From Blautia sp. SC05B48 (GTDB lineage: Bacteria; Bacillota; Clostridia; Lachnospirales; Lachnospiraceae), in contig NZ_CP040518.1 in the NCBI RefSeq assembly GCF_005848555.1, forward strand, positions 2,991,501 through 3,055,500: a stretch of 64,000 nucleotides of DNA, read 5' to 3'. Below are positions 41,249-50,428 of this stretch, piece after piece. A model generated the notes under the pieces. That model had not been told where the DNA came from and searched no databases. It saw only the letters and a program-made list of their open reading frames with translations. Made by a program: the position numbers and the translations under genes. Position 1 is the first letter of the stretch. The number at the start of each line of letters is the position of its first letter.

Positions 41249-41348
41249 TAGTTGATAAGTACAATTATAAAATAAAATGCTATGATTGCATTTGTACGAA
41301 TTTATTGTTTGTTGAAATAATTTGTTTGGAAATAGATTTTGCATAAAT

Positions 41349-41379
41349 AAAAAGTTAAATTGCAAAAGCGTTGGATAAA
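41349..41379 (+). pseudogene. short hsdS 3'-end relic (copy 3)
   Basis: About 31 bases, AAAAGTTAAATTGCAAAAGC and following GTTGGATAAA, match the 'KVKVQKALDE' codons of the hsdS end. A third, shorter echo directly before the DUF6602-like gene. Confidence 0.6.
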
Positions 41380-41431
41380 AAAATATATATAATGATTAAA
41401 ATAAGTATAGCAGGAATGAAGGGAAACGAAT

Positions 41432-42349
41432 ATGAGCACTTCGACACATGATTTATTTGATTTTTTTAAAAAGGCAAATAGAAATATTTCAGATGAATAT
41501 ACGAGAATTTGTAGAAGAGTAAATGAAGATCCAGGAACTGCAGGGGATCAAGGAGAAGAAAATTGGAAAGAACTTTTGGAATCTTGGATTCCACCTTATT
41601 TTCAAATAGTTACAAAAGGAAGAATATTAAGTGATTCAGGAGAAACAAGTCCGCAAGTGGATGTGATTGTTTTATCACCAGATTATCCCAAAAGCTTGTT
41701 GAATTGTAAGGAATACTTATCTGGAGGAGTAGTGGCTGCATTTGAATGTAAAACTACATTAAGGCGTAAACATATTGGCGAATTTATAGAGCATTCAAAG
41801 AAGATAGAAAAATTAGCTATTAATGAGAATGGAACACCAAGAAAAGATTTGCAAAGCAAAATTTATTATGGATTATTGGCACATTCACATGAATGGAAAA
41901 AAGAAAATTCGAATCCGAAAGAAAATATTGAAAAATCTATTTGGGAATATAATGAAAAATATGTTACACATCCTAGGGAAACTCCAGATATCATATGTGT
42001 TGCTGACTTAGGAGTATGGAAATCTCAAAAGATGATAGTACCAAACTATGATAACGGTAAGGGATTAAAAGGAAATTATGTTATGAGTGGGTATATAGCA
42101 TCAGATAATAAAGAAGAATTTTTTACTCCTGTGGGAGCATGTGTTTTTGATTTGCTTCAAAAGATTGCGTGGAGATATCCGAGCGTAAGAGATATTGTAA
42201 CTTATATGGGAAAATTAAATATTTTTGGTAGCGGTAGTGGGTATTCAAGGCCATGGGAATGGAATGTATTATCGGAAGAAACACAAAAAAATATATACAA
42301 GTTAAAAAATGGTGGATTTTGGGATGAATGGGGTATGGTGATATATTAA
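41432..42349 (+). CDS. DUF6602-like PD-(D/E)XK nuclease-fold protein
   Basis: A 305-residue protein that looks like the DUF6602 group. The arrangement E42 ('GDQGEENWKELL'), D77 ('PQVDVIVLS') and E105-C-K107 ('VAAFECKTTL') is the active-site layout of PD-(D/E)XK nucleases, preceded by the usual first helix. No other domain is recognised. It is AT-rich, stands 30 bases before a PHP-ATPase gene and inside a type I restriction locus, so it is a candidate effector of an anti-phage unit. DNA cleavage is inferred from the motif only. Confidence 0.75.
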   Translation: MSTSTHDLFDFFKKANRNISDEYTRICRRVNEDPGTAGDQGEENWKELLESWIPPYFQIVTKGRILSDSGETSPQVDVIVLSPDYPKSLLNCKEYLSGGVVAAFECKTTLRRKHIGEFIEHSKKIEKLAINENGTPRKDLQSKIYYGLLAHSHEWKKENSNPKENIEKSIWEYNEKYVTHPRETPDIICVADLGVWKSQKMIVPNYDNGKGLKGNYVMSGYIASDNKEEFFTPVGACVFDLLQKIAWRYPSVRDIVTYMGKLNIFGSGSGYSRPWEWNVLSEETQKNIYKLKNGGFWDEWGMVIY

Positions 42350-42379
42350 AAACATTTATACCTGAGATGGGAGGCAATT

Positions 42380-44518
42380 ATGAGAATTGATTTACATTGT
42401 CACACAAAAAAGGTAAAAACAGGAGATGCGTATACAAGAAATGTTACCAAAGACAAATTTTTTCAAAAGATTATTGAAGCGAGGGTTGAAATTGTTGCAA
42501 TAACAAATCACAATCATTTTGATTATGAGCAGTATAAAGAATTTAAAGATGTTACAGCGGGAAATTGTGATATATGGCCGGGAGTAGAACTTGATATTTT
42601 AGGAAAAGCAGACCAAAAGGGAAAGCGTAAAAGGGGTCATTTGATAGTAATTGCTAATCCTAAAAATGTTGAGCTGTTTAATACTCAAGTACAAAAATTG
42701 ATTAAAGATGAAGATGTAAATACATTTCAGATTAGTGTAAAAAAAGTGTATGAAGTCTTTGGAAAATGTGATTGTATTTATATACCACATTTTCATAAAG
42801 AACCCAAACTTTCAGATGAAGATATTCAGGAATTAGAGGAGTTATTACCCGATTCTAGTCGGTTATTTAAAGAAACATCTGATTATCGAAGTCTTGGAGT
42901 TTTTTCCAATTTTGATTATAGTGTTATTATAGGAAGTGATGTACAGGATTGGGACAAGTATGAAACTAGTAAGTTTGCGGATATAAGATTACCAGTACAA
43001 ACATTTGAGCAATTTTGTTTGTTAGCGAAAAAAGATGTACAAATAATAGATACATTGCTCAATCAAAAACGGAAAAAGGAGATTCCTGTATCGCCATGTA
43101 AAAGAGTAACCTTTAAATTACCTTTTTATGAGGATGTTAATATTATTTTCGGACAAAAGGGGACGGGAAAAACTGAAATCCTTGAATCTTTGAAGAAATA
43201 TTATATTGAAAATGGAATTGCAATGGAAAGTTACAAAGGCAATGAAAAAGATGAAGATTTTTCAAAAATGTTAAAAGTTAAAGATGTAATAGCTACACCT
43301 GAGAAACTTCAACTGGATAATATGAGACAACAATTTATTGATATTTATAATTGGAAAGAAGAATTGCCAACATCTTTTGAAAAATATATAAGCTGGATGG
43401 AAACAAAAGATAACAATAAAAATAAAGGGAGAATGAAAATAACAGAGTGTGTACATATAGAGGAGGAAATTCGTGACCGAAAACTTGAATTAGATTATAA
43501 ATATTTGAAAGAATTCACAGAATCTACATTCAAAAAAATTGATGTAGAAAAATATTTGGATGAGCAAGATAGTACAACTTTGATGTTGCTATTGGAAAAG
43601 TTATGTAAAAATATAAATAATGCAAAAATACAAAAGTGGAACAGTAATAAGAGTATTAAACTTACAAATTGGAGCATTGATAGGATAAAAGCAATAGCGG
43701 ATAAATGTTCTGATACAATATCTAAGCCTAGCAGTGTAGGGTTTTATGATTTTGCCATGGAAAGGTTTAAGTTGTTTGAAAATGTAGAAGAAATATGTAG
43801 TGTATTTTCTACTGAGGATAAGGTTGAAAAAGAATACTTAGGAAATCTCGAAGAAAAAGGTGATATATACATTCAAACACGATATAGAATGTTAACAAAA
43901 GAATCACGTACAGATGAATTTAAACAGGGAATAACAGTCTTAAGAAATTGTAAACTTTTAATAAGTGGGATAAAAAAAGCTATCCTAGAGGAGAATATAT
44001 CAGAAGAAATATCAAGGTTTCAAGAGTTCTATGATGATGGAATTAAAGATATAGGAGCTTTTATAGGAATATCTAAAGAAACAGCATTAGAAGATGGAGA
44101 AATTTACAAACCGTCTAATGGAGAACGGGGAATACTGCTGATGCAAAAATTATTGGATTCGGAAAGCGATGTATATATTTTGGATGAACCGGAGTTAGGA
44201 ATGGGAAATTCATATATAACATCTAATATACTTCCGAGATTAACTGATCTTGCAAAACGGAGAAAAACAGTAATTATAGCAACACATAATGCTAATATTG
44301 CAGTTGGTACACTTCCGTATATCAGTATACTAAGAACTCATGAGAATGGAGTATATAAAACATATGTTGGCAATCCATTTTATGATGAACTTAAAAATAT
44401 AGATGATGAAACAGACACTAAAAACTGGACTCAAGAAAGTATGCATACTCTTGAGGGTGGTAAAAATGCATTTTATGATAGAAAGGATATTTATGAATCA
44501 GGAAAGCAAAGTGATTAA
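42380..44518 (+). CDS. PHP-domain/ABC-type ATPase fusion (TrlF-like)
   Basis: A 712-residue protein. Residues 1-200 form a PHP phosphoesterase domain with its metal ligands visible (H6 and H8 in DLHCHT, NHNHFD 43-48, E70, H87, PHFH 137-140, D187). Residues 250-700 form an SMC/ABC-like ATPase: Walker A FGQKGTGKT (257-265), a long helical middle, signature SNGERG, Walker B 'DVYILDEPE' and switch histidine 'ATHNAN'. TrlF-family proteins show this layout and are linked to defence loci. The neighbours are a nuclease-like gene before and a 102-residue gene overlapping its end. Confidence 0.85.
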   Translation: MRIDLHCHTKKVKTGDAYTRNVTKDKFFQKIIEARVEIVAITNHNHFDYEQYKEFKDVTAGNCDIWPGVELDILGKADQKGKRKRGHLIVIANPKNVELFNTQVQKLIKDEDVNTFQISVKKVYEVFGKCDCIYIPHFHKEPKLSDEDIQELEELLPDSSRLFKETSDYRSLGVFSNFDYSVIIGSDVQDWDKYETSKFADIRLPVQTFEQFCLLAKKDVQIIDTLLNQKRKKEIPVSPCKRVTFKLPFYEDVNIIFGQKGTGKTEILESLKKYYIENGIAMESYKGNEKDEDFSKMLKVKDVIATPEKLQLDNMRQQFIDIYNWKEELPTSFEKYISWMETKDNNKNKGRMKITECVHIEEEIRDRKLELDYKYLKEFTESTFKKIDVEKYLDEQDSTTLMLLLEKLCKNINNAKIQKWNSNKSIKLTNWSIDRIKAIADKCSDTISKPSSVGFYDFAMERFKLFENVEEICSVFSTEDKVEKEYLGNLEEKGDIYIQTRYRMLTKESRTDEFKQGITVLRNCKLLISGIKKAILEENISEEISRFQEFYDDGIKDIGAFIGISKETALEDGEIYKPSNGERGILLMQKLLDSESDVYILDEPELGMGNSYITSNILPRLTDLAKRRKTVIIATHNANIAVGTLPYISILRTHENGVYKTYVGNPFYDELKNIDDETDTKNWTQESMHTLEGGKNAFYDRKDIYESGKQSD

Positions 44519-44801
44519 TGTACATTTGGAGAAAAGAGAAAATAAAGATTATTTAGTATTTGACTTTGAAGAAACTGCAGAAGTATGTCTTAATAATGAT
44601 GAGAGTCAAAATGATTTGAAAAGTATATTTGTAAAGTTACTTACGGAGATTACAAAACATCCAATTGAATTACATTTTTTGGAAAACTCAGAATATAAAA
44701 CAGGATTATATATAGACGTGTGTAAAGAATATATAAAAGATTTAAATAAAGAGATTACAAATGTAAGAAAAAACATGCCAGAAAAATTAAAAATACAGTG
44801 A
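44493..44801 (+). CDS. small partner protein of the PHP-ATPase unit
   Basis: A 102-residue acidic/helical protein, 'MNQESKVINVHLEKRENKDYLVFDFEETAEVCLNN', with no known family to me. It overlaps the end of the PHP-ATPase gene by 26 bases and has AAAGGAT eight bases before its ATG at 44493, which argues for coupled synthesis and a functional link. A longer frame beginning at 44403 is out-of-frame reading of the ATPase gene. Could be a regulator, sensor or structural subunit. Confidence 0.6.
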   Translation: MNQESKVINVHLEKRENKDYLVFDFEETAEVCLNNDESQNDLKSIFVKLLTEITKHPIELHFLENSEYKTGLYIDVCKEYIKDLNKEITNVRKNMPEKLKIQ

Positions 44802-44896
44802 TAATAAAACTTTCAAAATTATATGAACACAGAGTAAACTCCAGATTTTTTTACAAATGACATAAAAAGTTGAAAGTAAAAGAGGGAGATTTCACA

Positions 44897-47800
44897 ATGG
44901 TAACAAACTTTGATTATTTAAAAAATGAATCAAAATTCTCTGCATTTGCGAATGTTGCCATCTCTGCAGAGAAAATTATATTAGCAGATCCGGATGCGAG
45001 TATTCTTAACAGCCGGCGGGCTATGGAATTTGCTGTGAAATGGTTGTATTCTGTGGAGAACAGTTTGCAGATTCCGTACCAGGATAACCTTCACACTTTG
45101 ATGAATACAGAGGAATTCAGACAGTTAGTGGGACCGGATCTTTGGAAACGGATGGATTATATCCGCAGATGTGGAAACAGTGTGGCACATAGCAATAAAA
45201 AACCTGGCAGAGATGCAGCGATGCTCTGCCTTGAAAATCTGTCAATTTTTTTAGATTACGTTGCATATTGTTATGGAGAACAGTATCATGAGCATCCATT
45301 TGACAAGTCGATTATTGATGACAGAATTGAGAAGGCAAAGGCATCCAGGGAAACAGCCAGAAAAACAAAGGAAACACTTCTGAAAGAACAGGAAAAAACT
45401 GCCCAGCAGGAACTGGATCTACAAAAACTAATGGCAGAAAATACTTTTCTCAGGGAAGAACTGTCCGCACGTCATGAGAAACAGCAGCAGACATATGTTC
45501 CGAAACCTCTGGATCTGTCTGAATATGAAACCAGAAAACTTTACATAGATTCTATGCTCATTGATGCAGGATGGACACAGGGAAAAGACTGGTTAAATGA
45601 GATGACCGTGACAGGAATGCCGAATAAATCAGGAATTGGACGTATTGATTATATTCTCTATGATGATACAGGGAAACCTCTGGCAATTATTGAAGCAAAA
45701 CGTACCTGTAAAGACGTTGCCGAGGGCAGGCAGCAGGCGAAACTTTACGCAGATCTGCTGGAAAAGAAATATGAACGACGCCCGGTAATTTTCCTTACCA
45801 ATGGTTTTGAAACCCGGATCATAGACGGACAATATCCGGAAAGAAAATGTTCGGTTATTTATTCCAAACGGGATCTGGAGAAATGGTTTAATCTTTTGAG
45901 TATGCGGACAAGCCTGCAGGATATTTCTGTAGATAAAAAAATTGCAGGACGCTATTATCAGGAAGCCGCGATAAAAGCAGTATGCCAGAGTTTTGATGAA
46001 AAGAATCGGAGAAAAGCACTGCTGGTTATGGCCACAGGTTCCGGAAAAACCAGAACAGTAATGGCTTTGTGCAAGGTACTGGTTGATGCGGGCTGGGTAA
46101 AGAATATCCTTTTTCTGGCGGACAGAAATTCACTGGTAACGCAGGCGAAAAGAAATTTTGTAAACTGGATGCAGGATTTTTCCTGTACAAATCTGGTTGA
46201 AGAAAAGAATAATTATATGTCACGATGTGTTTTCTCCACATATCAGACCATGATAAATTGTATTGATGTGATAAATGATAAAGAAGGAAAAGTTTTTACC
46301 TGTGGTCATTTTGATCTGATCATTTGTGATGAAGCGCACAGATCTATTTATAATAAGTATAAAGATATTTTTACATATTTTGATGCACTGCTTGTAGGAC
46401 TTACTGCAACACCGAAAGATGAGATTGACAAAAATACATATGAAGTATTTGAACTGGCAAACGGAGATCCTACTTATGGATATGATCTGGCGCAGGCGGT
46501 TAAGGATGGATATCTGGTTGATTATCTGTCAGTAGAATCCAGGGTGAAATTTATTGATCAGGGAATTGTATATGATGAACTTTCAGAAGCAGATAAAGAA
46601 ATCTATGAAAATACTTTTGAAGACGAAAATGGAAAGCTTCCGGAAGCGATAAATTCGGCTGCATTGAATACCTGGATTTTTAACGAAGATACAATTAAAA
46701 AAGTTCTTCATGTCCTGATGAGAGATGGAATTAAAATTGAATATGGACAGAAGATTGGAAAAACAATTATTTTTGCGAAAAATCATGATCATGCAGAAAA
46801 AATCCTTGAGATTTTTAATAAGGAATATCCGCATTTAAAGAATTATGCCATGGTGATCGATAACAGAATGAAATATGCACAGAGTGCAATTGATGAGTTT
46901 TCAGATCCGAAAAAACTACCGCAGATCGCAATTTCTGTAGATATGTTAGATACTGGAATTGATGTACCTGAAGTTCTTAATCTTGTATTCTTTAAGAAAG
47001 TCATGAGTAAAGCAAAATTCTGGCAGATGATCGGACGAGGAACAAGACTATGCCCGGGATTGCTGGATGGGGAAGATAAGAAAAAGTTTTACATTTTTGA
47101 TTTCTGTGGGAATTTTGAGTTTTTCCGAATGAATAAGGGAAAAGCAAGTGCAAATCTGATGGCGTTGCAAAGTGCGGTTTTTAATCTTCAGTTTGAGATT
47201 TCGTACAAGCTTCAGGATATTAAATATCAGACAGATAAATTAACTGCGTACAGGACTGCGCTTGTAAAGCACATGACTGAAAAAGTAAAAGAGCTCCCAA
47301 GAGATAGTTTTACAGTTCGCCAACATTTGAAATATGTAGAATTATATTCAGAAGAGTCGAACTATCAGATGCTTACTTATGAAGATACTTTACTTGTAAG
47401 GGAAGAAGTTGCACCCTTGATTTTGCCTGAAAGTGATGAAGTAACAGCAGTACGTTTTGATGCACTTATGTATGGAATAGAACTTGCATCTCTGGTTGGA
47501 AAGAAATATACAAGTGCACGAAAAGATCTTTTAAAAAAGGTTTCCGGAATTGCCGGTGTGGCAAATATACCGGAGATTCAGGCACAAGCAGGGCTGATCG
47601 ATCAGATTTTGCATACAGATTATATGGAAAATGCAGGAATCAATGAATTTGAAAATATCAGGGAAAATCTTAGAGATCTTATGAAGTATATTCCGGATAA
47701 GAGTAGGAATAAATATATGACCAATTTTACAGACGAAATTCTTTCAACGGAATGGAAAGAAGCAGAATTGGAAAACGATGATCTGAAAAACTATAAGGCA

Positions 47801-48244
47801 CGGGTAGAATATTATGTCCGGCAGCATCAGGATGACCATGTGATATCAAAGTTGAAAAAGAATCAGCCACTTACAGAAAAAGATGTAGATGAACTGGAAA
47901 AAATTCTCTGGAGCGAGCTTGGTACAAAAGAGGATTATGAAGCAGAATTTGGCAGAAAGCCATTGGGAGAATTTATCAGAGAAATGGTAGGTCTTGATAT
48001 GAATGCAGCCAAGGAAGCTTTTTCAAAGTATCTTGAGGATGTAAGTCTGGACAGCAGGCAGATTTATTTTGTAAATCAGATCATTGAGTATATTGTTCAT
48101 AATGGGATGATGAAGGATCTTTCTGTTTTATTGGAATCTCCGTTTACAGATCGTGGGAGCATTTCAGAAATCTTTACAGATATGAGTGTTTGGCTTGGAA
48201 TAAAAAAAGTCATTGATACGATCAACGGAAATGCAGCAGCATAA
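44897..48244 (+). CDS. hsdR: type I restriction endonuclease subunit R
   Basis: A 1,115-residue translocase-nuclease. An N-terminal DUF4145-like helical domain is followed by a coiled coil, the HsdR nuclease core (D251 in 'GRIDYIL', E266-A-K268 in 'IIEAKRT'), two RecA-like motor lobes (Walker A MATGSGKT at 378-385, DEAH at 478-481, 'VGLTATPKD', 'QMIGRGTRL') and a helical C-terminus that binds HsdM. All catalytic motifs are intact. The ATG at 44897 (AGAGGGAGAT upstream) is preferred to a TTG at 44870. Separated from hsdS by about 5.7 kb of cargo. Confidence 0.94.
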   Translation: MVTNFDYLKNESKFSAFANVAISAEKIILADPDASILNSRRAMEFAVKWLYSVENSLQIPYQDNLHTLMNTEEFRQLVGPDLWKRMDYIRRCGNSVAHSNKKPGRDAAMLCLENLSIFLDYVAYCYGEQYHEHPFDKSIIDDRIEKAKASRETARKTKETLLKEQEKTAQQELDLQKLMAENTFLREELSARHEKQQQTYVPKPLDLSEYETRKLYIDSMLIDAGWTQGKDWLNEMTVTGMPNKSGIGRIDYILYDDTGKPLAIIEAKRTCKDVAEGRQQAKLYADLLEKKYERRPVIFLTNGFETRIIDGQYPERKCSVIYSKRDLEKWFNLLSMRTSLQDISVDKKIAGRYYQEAAIKAVCQSFDEKNRRKALLVMATGSGKTRTVMALCKVLVDAGWVKNILFLADRNSLVTQAKRNFVNWMQDFSCTNLVEEKNNYMSRCVFSTYQTMINCIDVINDKEGKVFTCGHFDLIICDEAHRSIYNKYKDIFTYFDALLVGLTATPKDEIDKNTYEVFELANGDPTYGYDLAQAVKDGYLVDYLSVESRVKFIDQGIVYDELSEADKEIYENTFEDENGKLPEAINSAALNTWIFNEDTIKKVLHVLMRDGIKIEYGQKIGKTIIFAKNHDHAEKILEIFNKEYPHLKNYAMVIDNRMKYAQSAIDEFSDPKKLPQIAISVDMLDTGIDVPEVLNLVFFKKVMSKAKFWQMIGRGTRLCPGLLDGEDKKKFYIFDFCGNFEFFRMNKGKASANLMALQSAVFNLQFEISYKLQDIKYQTDKLTAYRTALVKHMTEKVKELPRDSFTVRQHLKYVELYSEESNYQMLTYEDTLLVREEVAPLILPESDEVTAVRFDALMYGIELASLVGKKYTSARKDLLKKVSGIAGVANIPEIQAQAGLIDQILHTDYMENAGINEFENIRENLRDLMKYIPDKSRNKYMTNFTDEILSTEWKEAELENDDLKNYKARVEYYVRQHQDDHVISKLKKNQPLTEKDVDELEKILWSELGTKEDYEAEFGRKPLGEFIREMVGLDMNAAKEAFSKYLEDVSLDSRQIYFVNQIIEYIVHNGMMKDLSVLLESPFTDRGSISEIFTDMSVWLGIKKVIDTINGNAAA

Positions 48245-48308
48245 ACTCCACCTCTGTAAAGTGGAAAAATTTTACCCGGATTTACAATAAATTTAACCAT
48301 AAATCCGG

Positions 48309-48347
48309 TTGACAAAACCCGGCCGGGAACGTTATAATGGCCGGGTT
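48309..48347 (+). promoter_or_regulatory. mgtE-leader promoter with palindromic operator
   Basis: TTGACA (48309-48314) and TATAAT (48333-48338), 18-base spacer. Perfect 9-bp arms AACCCGGCC (48316-48324) and GGCCGGGTT (48339-48347) bracket the -10 box, an ideal place for a repressor. Confidence 0.7.
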
Positions 48348-48383
48348 GATAGAATATTTTAAGAAAAAAGGCAGGTGAACAGA

Positions 48384-48542
48384 ATGGACAGTTGTGATTC
48401 TCATGGGCGAAGTTGTAGCTCTCAGAGTGAAAGATGGAAAGAACAGAGAAGGATGAGACTGTTCCATTCTGTTTTAAGTATACAGAATATCTGTGAGAAT
48501 AGTATATCTGCATATCGGAAGGATATGTATGACAGGATGTAA
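48384..48542 (+). CDS. 52-residue leader ORF upstream of mgtE
   Basis: A small open frame, MDSCDSHGRSCSSQSERWKEQ and on to the TAA at 48540, with GGCAGGTG seven bases before its ATG and a strong promoter just upstream. It is Ser-, Arg- and Cys-rich with no recognised family. A terminator lies between it and mgtE. It may be a regulatory leader like MgtL of enterobacteria, or simply a small gene. Existence as a protein is not certain. Confidence 0.45.
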   Translation: MDSCDSHGRSCSSQSERWKEQRRMRLFHSVLSIQNICENSISAYRKDMYDRM

Positions 48543-48716
48543 CGGTGTCAGCAGAACCTGTACGGTGTTATTACATTATAATTGCAGCAGGATTATAATA
48601 TATATTTTTTTCATTCTTCTCATTCTGAGAATCTTACAGTAAAGCGATCATGTATAAATTCATTTCGCTTTATACTCAAATCCCAAGGAAACACAATCAA
48701 AAATCAGACAGCACAT

Positions 48717-48742
48717 AGACATGCTTTAACATGTCTGTTTTT
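48717..48742 (+). terminator. terminator/attenuator before mgtE
   Basis: AGACATG (48717-48723) pairs with CATGTCT (48730-48736), followed by GTTTTT. It lies 44 bases before the mgtE start, so mgtE expression depends on readthrough or on a promoter not seen. Confidence 0.75.
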
Positions 48743-48785
48743 GGTGTGCGTATTTTGTGCGATACTATGTGAGGAGGATGAGAAA

Positions 48786-50180
48786 ATGACAAAAAGAAAT
48801 CAGGATTTTTCAAAAGATATTCTGAGTCTGATCCGAAGCAGTGTTTCTCCGGCAGTTTTAAGTGAAAGGCTGCAGGATTTCCACGAAAACGATCTGGCGG
48901 AAGTATTAAGAGAATTAAGCACTGCGGAGCGCAGCAGACTATACCGTATCCTGGAAAGCAGTATGCTGGCAGATGTTTTTGAGTATCTGGAGGAAGAAGA
49001 AACTGTAAAATATCTGGAGGAGATGGATGTTAAAAAAGCGGCAGCCATTCTTTCCAAAATGGAAACCGATGCCCTGGCAGATGTTTTAAAGCAGATCGAT
49101 AAAGAAAAACGCAAGCTTCTGATCCAGCTTCTGGATGAACAGGTGCGGAAAGATATCGAAATGATCCGCTCCTTTGATGAGGATGAGATCGGAAGCAGAA
49201 TGACAACGAACTGCATTGTGATCCGTGAAAACCTGACCGTAAAGCAGGCCATGAGTGAGCTGGTTTCTCAGGCGGCAGATAATGATAATATTTCTACGAT
49301 TTTTGCAGTGACGGACAGAGGGGAGTTTTATGGAGCCCTGGATCTGAAGGATCTGATCACAGCAAGACAGGACCACCCTATGGAAGAGCTGATCGTAACT
49401 TCCTATCCATATGTGTATGGTACTGAGCAGATCGATGACTGTATGGAACGACTGAAGGATTATTCCGAAGATTCCATTCCTGTATTGGACGATGACAATC
49501 GTTTCCTTGGAGTGATCACATCCGCAGGGATCATCGATCTGGTAGATGATGAGATGGGAGAGGATTATGCAAAGCTGGCCGGTCTGACTGCAGAGGAAGA
49601 TCTGAAAGAACCTCTTTTTGAAAGCATGAAAAAAAGAATGCCCTGGCTGATCGTTCTTCTGGGCCTTGGTATGCTGGTATCTTCTGTTGTGGGAATGTTT
49701 GAAAAAGTAGTTACCTGTCTGCCGATCATCATGTGCTTCCAGTCTCTGATCCTGGATATGGCAGGAAATGTTGGAACCCAGTCCCTGGCTGTAACCATCC
49801 GTGTACTGATGGATGAGACGCTGACGGGAAGACAGAAAGCAGAGCTTGTGCTGAAGGAAATGCGGATCGGTCTCTGCAACGGTGGTCTGCTCGGTATTCT
49901 GTCTTTTGTACTGATCGGATTGTATATTTTCTTATTCAAAGGAAAAACACTCGTATTTGCCTATGCGGTATCCGGCTGTATCGGATTATCCCTGCTGGTG
50001 GCCATGCTGGTATCCAGTGCAGTGGGAACCTGCATACCGCTGTTTTTCAAAAAGGTTGGTGTGGACCCGGCAGTAGCCTCAGGTCCTCTGATCACTACGG
50101 TAAATGACCTTGTAGCCGTGATAACATACTATGGAATGAGCTGGATATTCCTGATTGAGATGTTCCACCTGGCTGGCTGA
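48786..50180 (+). CDS. mgtE: MgtE-type magnesium transporter
   Basis: A 464-residue Mg2+ channel/transporter. The N-terminal superhelical domain of repeated 'LxxExxxxL' helices (about 15-140) and two CBS domains (about 150-270, 'RMTTNCIVIRENLTVKQAMSELV') sense cytosolic Mg2+; five membrane helices follow ('WLIVLLGLGMLVSSVVGMF', with 'QSLILDMAGNVGTQSLAVTIRVL' containing the pore segment). Start at 48786 with GGAGG; the longer frame to 48582 runs through the terminator. No M-box riboswitch was recognised upstream. Confidence 0.94.
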   Translation: MTKRNQDFSKDILSLIRSSVSPAVLSERLQDFHENDLAEVLRELSTAERSRLYRILESSMLADVFEYLEEEETVKYLEEMDVKKAAAILSKMETDALADVLKQIDKEKRKLLIQLLDEQVRKDIEMIRSFDEDEIGSRMTTNCIVIRENLTVKQAMSELVSQAADNDNISTIFAVTDRGEFYGALDLKDLITARQDHPMEELIVTSYPYVYGTEQIDDCMERLKDYSEDSIPVLDDDNRFLGVITSAGIIDLVDDEMGEDYAKLAGLTAEEDLKEPLFESMKKRMPWLIVLLGLGMLVSSVVGMFEKVVTCLPIIMCFQSLILDMAGNVGTQSLAVTIRVLMDETLTGRQKAELVLKEMRIGLCNGGLLGILSFVLIGLYIFLFKGKTLVFAYAVSGCIGLSLLVAMLVSSAVGTCIPLFFKKVGVDPAVASGPLITTVNDLVAVITYYGMSWIFLIEMFHLAG

Positions 50181-50260
50181 GAGTAAAATGCAGCTATGCT
50201 CATAAAAAGAGACAGATATCAGAAATCTGTCGAATAACAGAAAAGTTACCAATATAAAAA

Positions 50261-50290
50261 AATTCCGGATCGAAAGATTCGGGATTTTTC
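50261..50290 (+). terminator. terminator of mgtE
   Basis: AATTCCGGATC pairs with GATTCGGGATT over a short loop, then five T. Confidence 0.8.
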
Positions 50291-50428
50291 TTTACATACG
50301 AACAGAAAGCTACTATAATAAAAGATACACTTTGCCCGTTTAAAACGTTGCAGAAATAAATACAAATAACGGGCAGAAAAAGAGAACAAAACGATCACAT
50401 GGGGTGATTGGGGAAAGGAAACAGTAAC

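Noticed and set aside
38087..41379. Phase-variable, invertible hsdS system
   Set aside because: The hsdS-end copies are direct repeats, no inverted hsdS gene or tyrosine recombinase is present, and the extra copies lack recognition domains.
48339..48785. M-box (Mg2+) riboswitch before mgtE
   Set aside because: Expected in many Firmicutes mgtE leaders, but I could not find the conserved core; the region holds a small ORF and a terminator.
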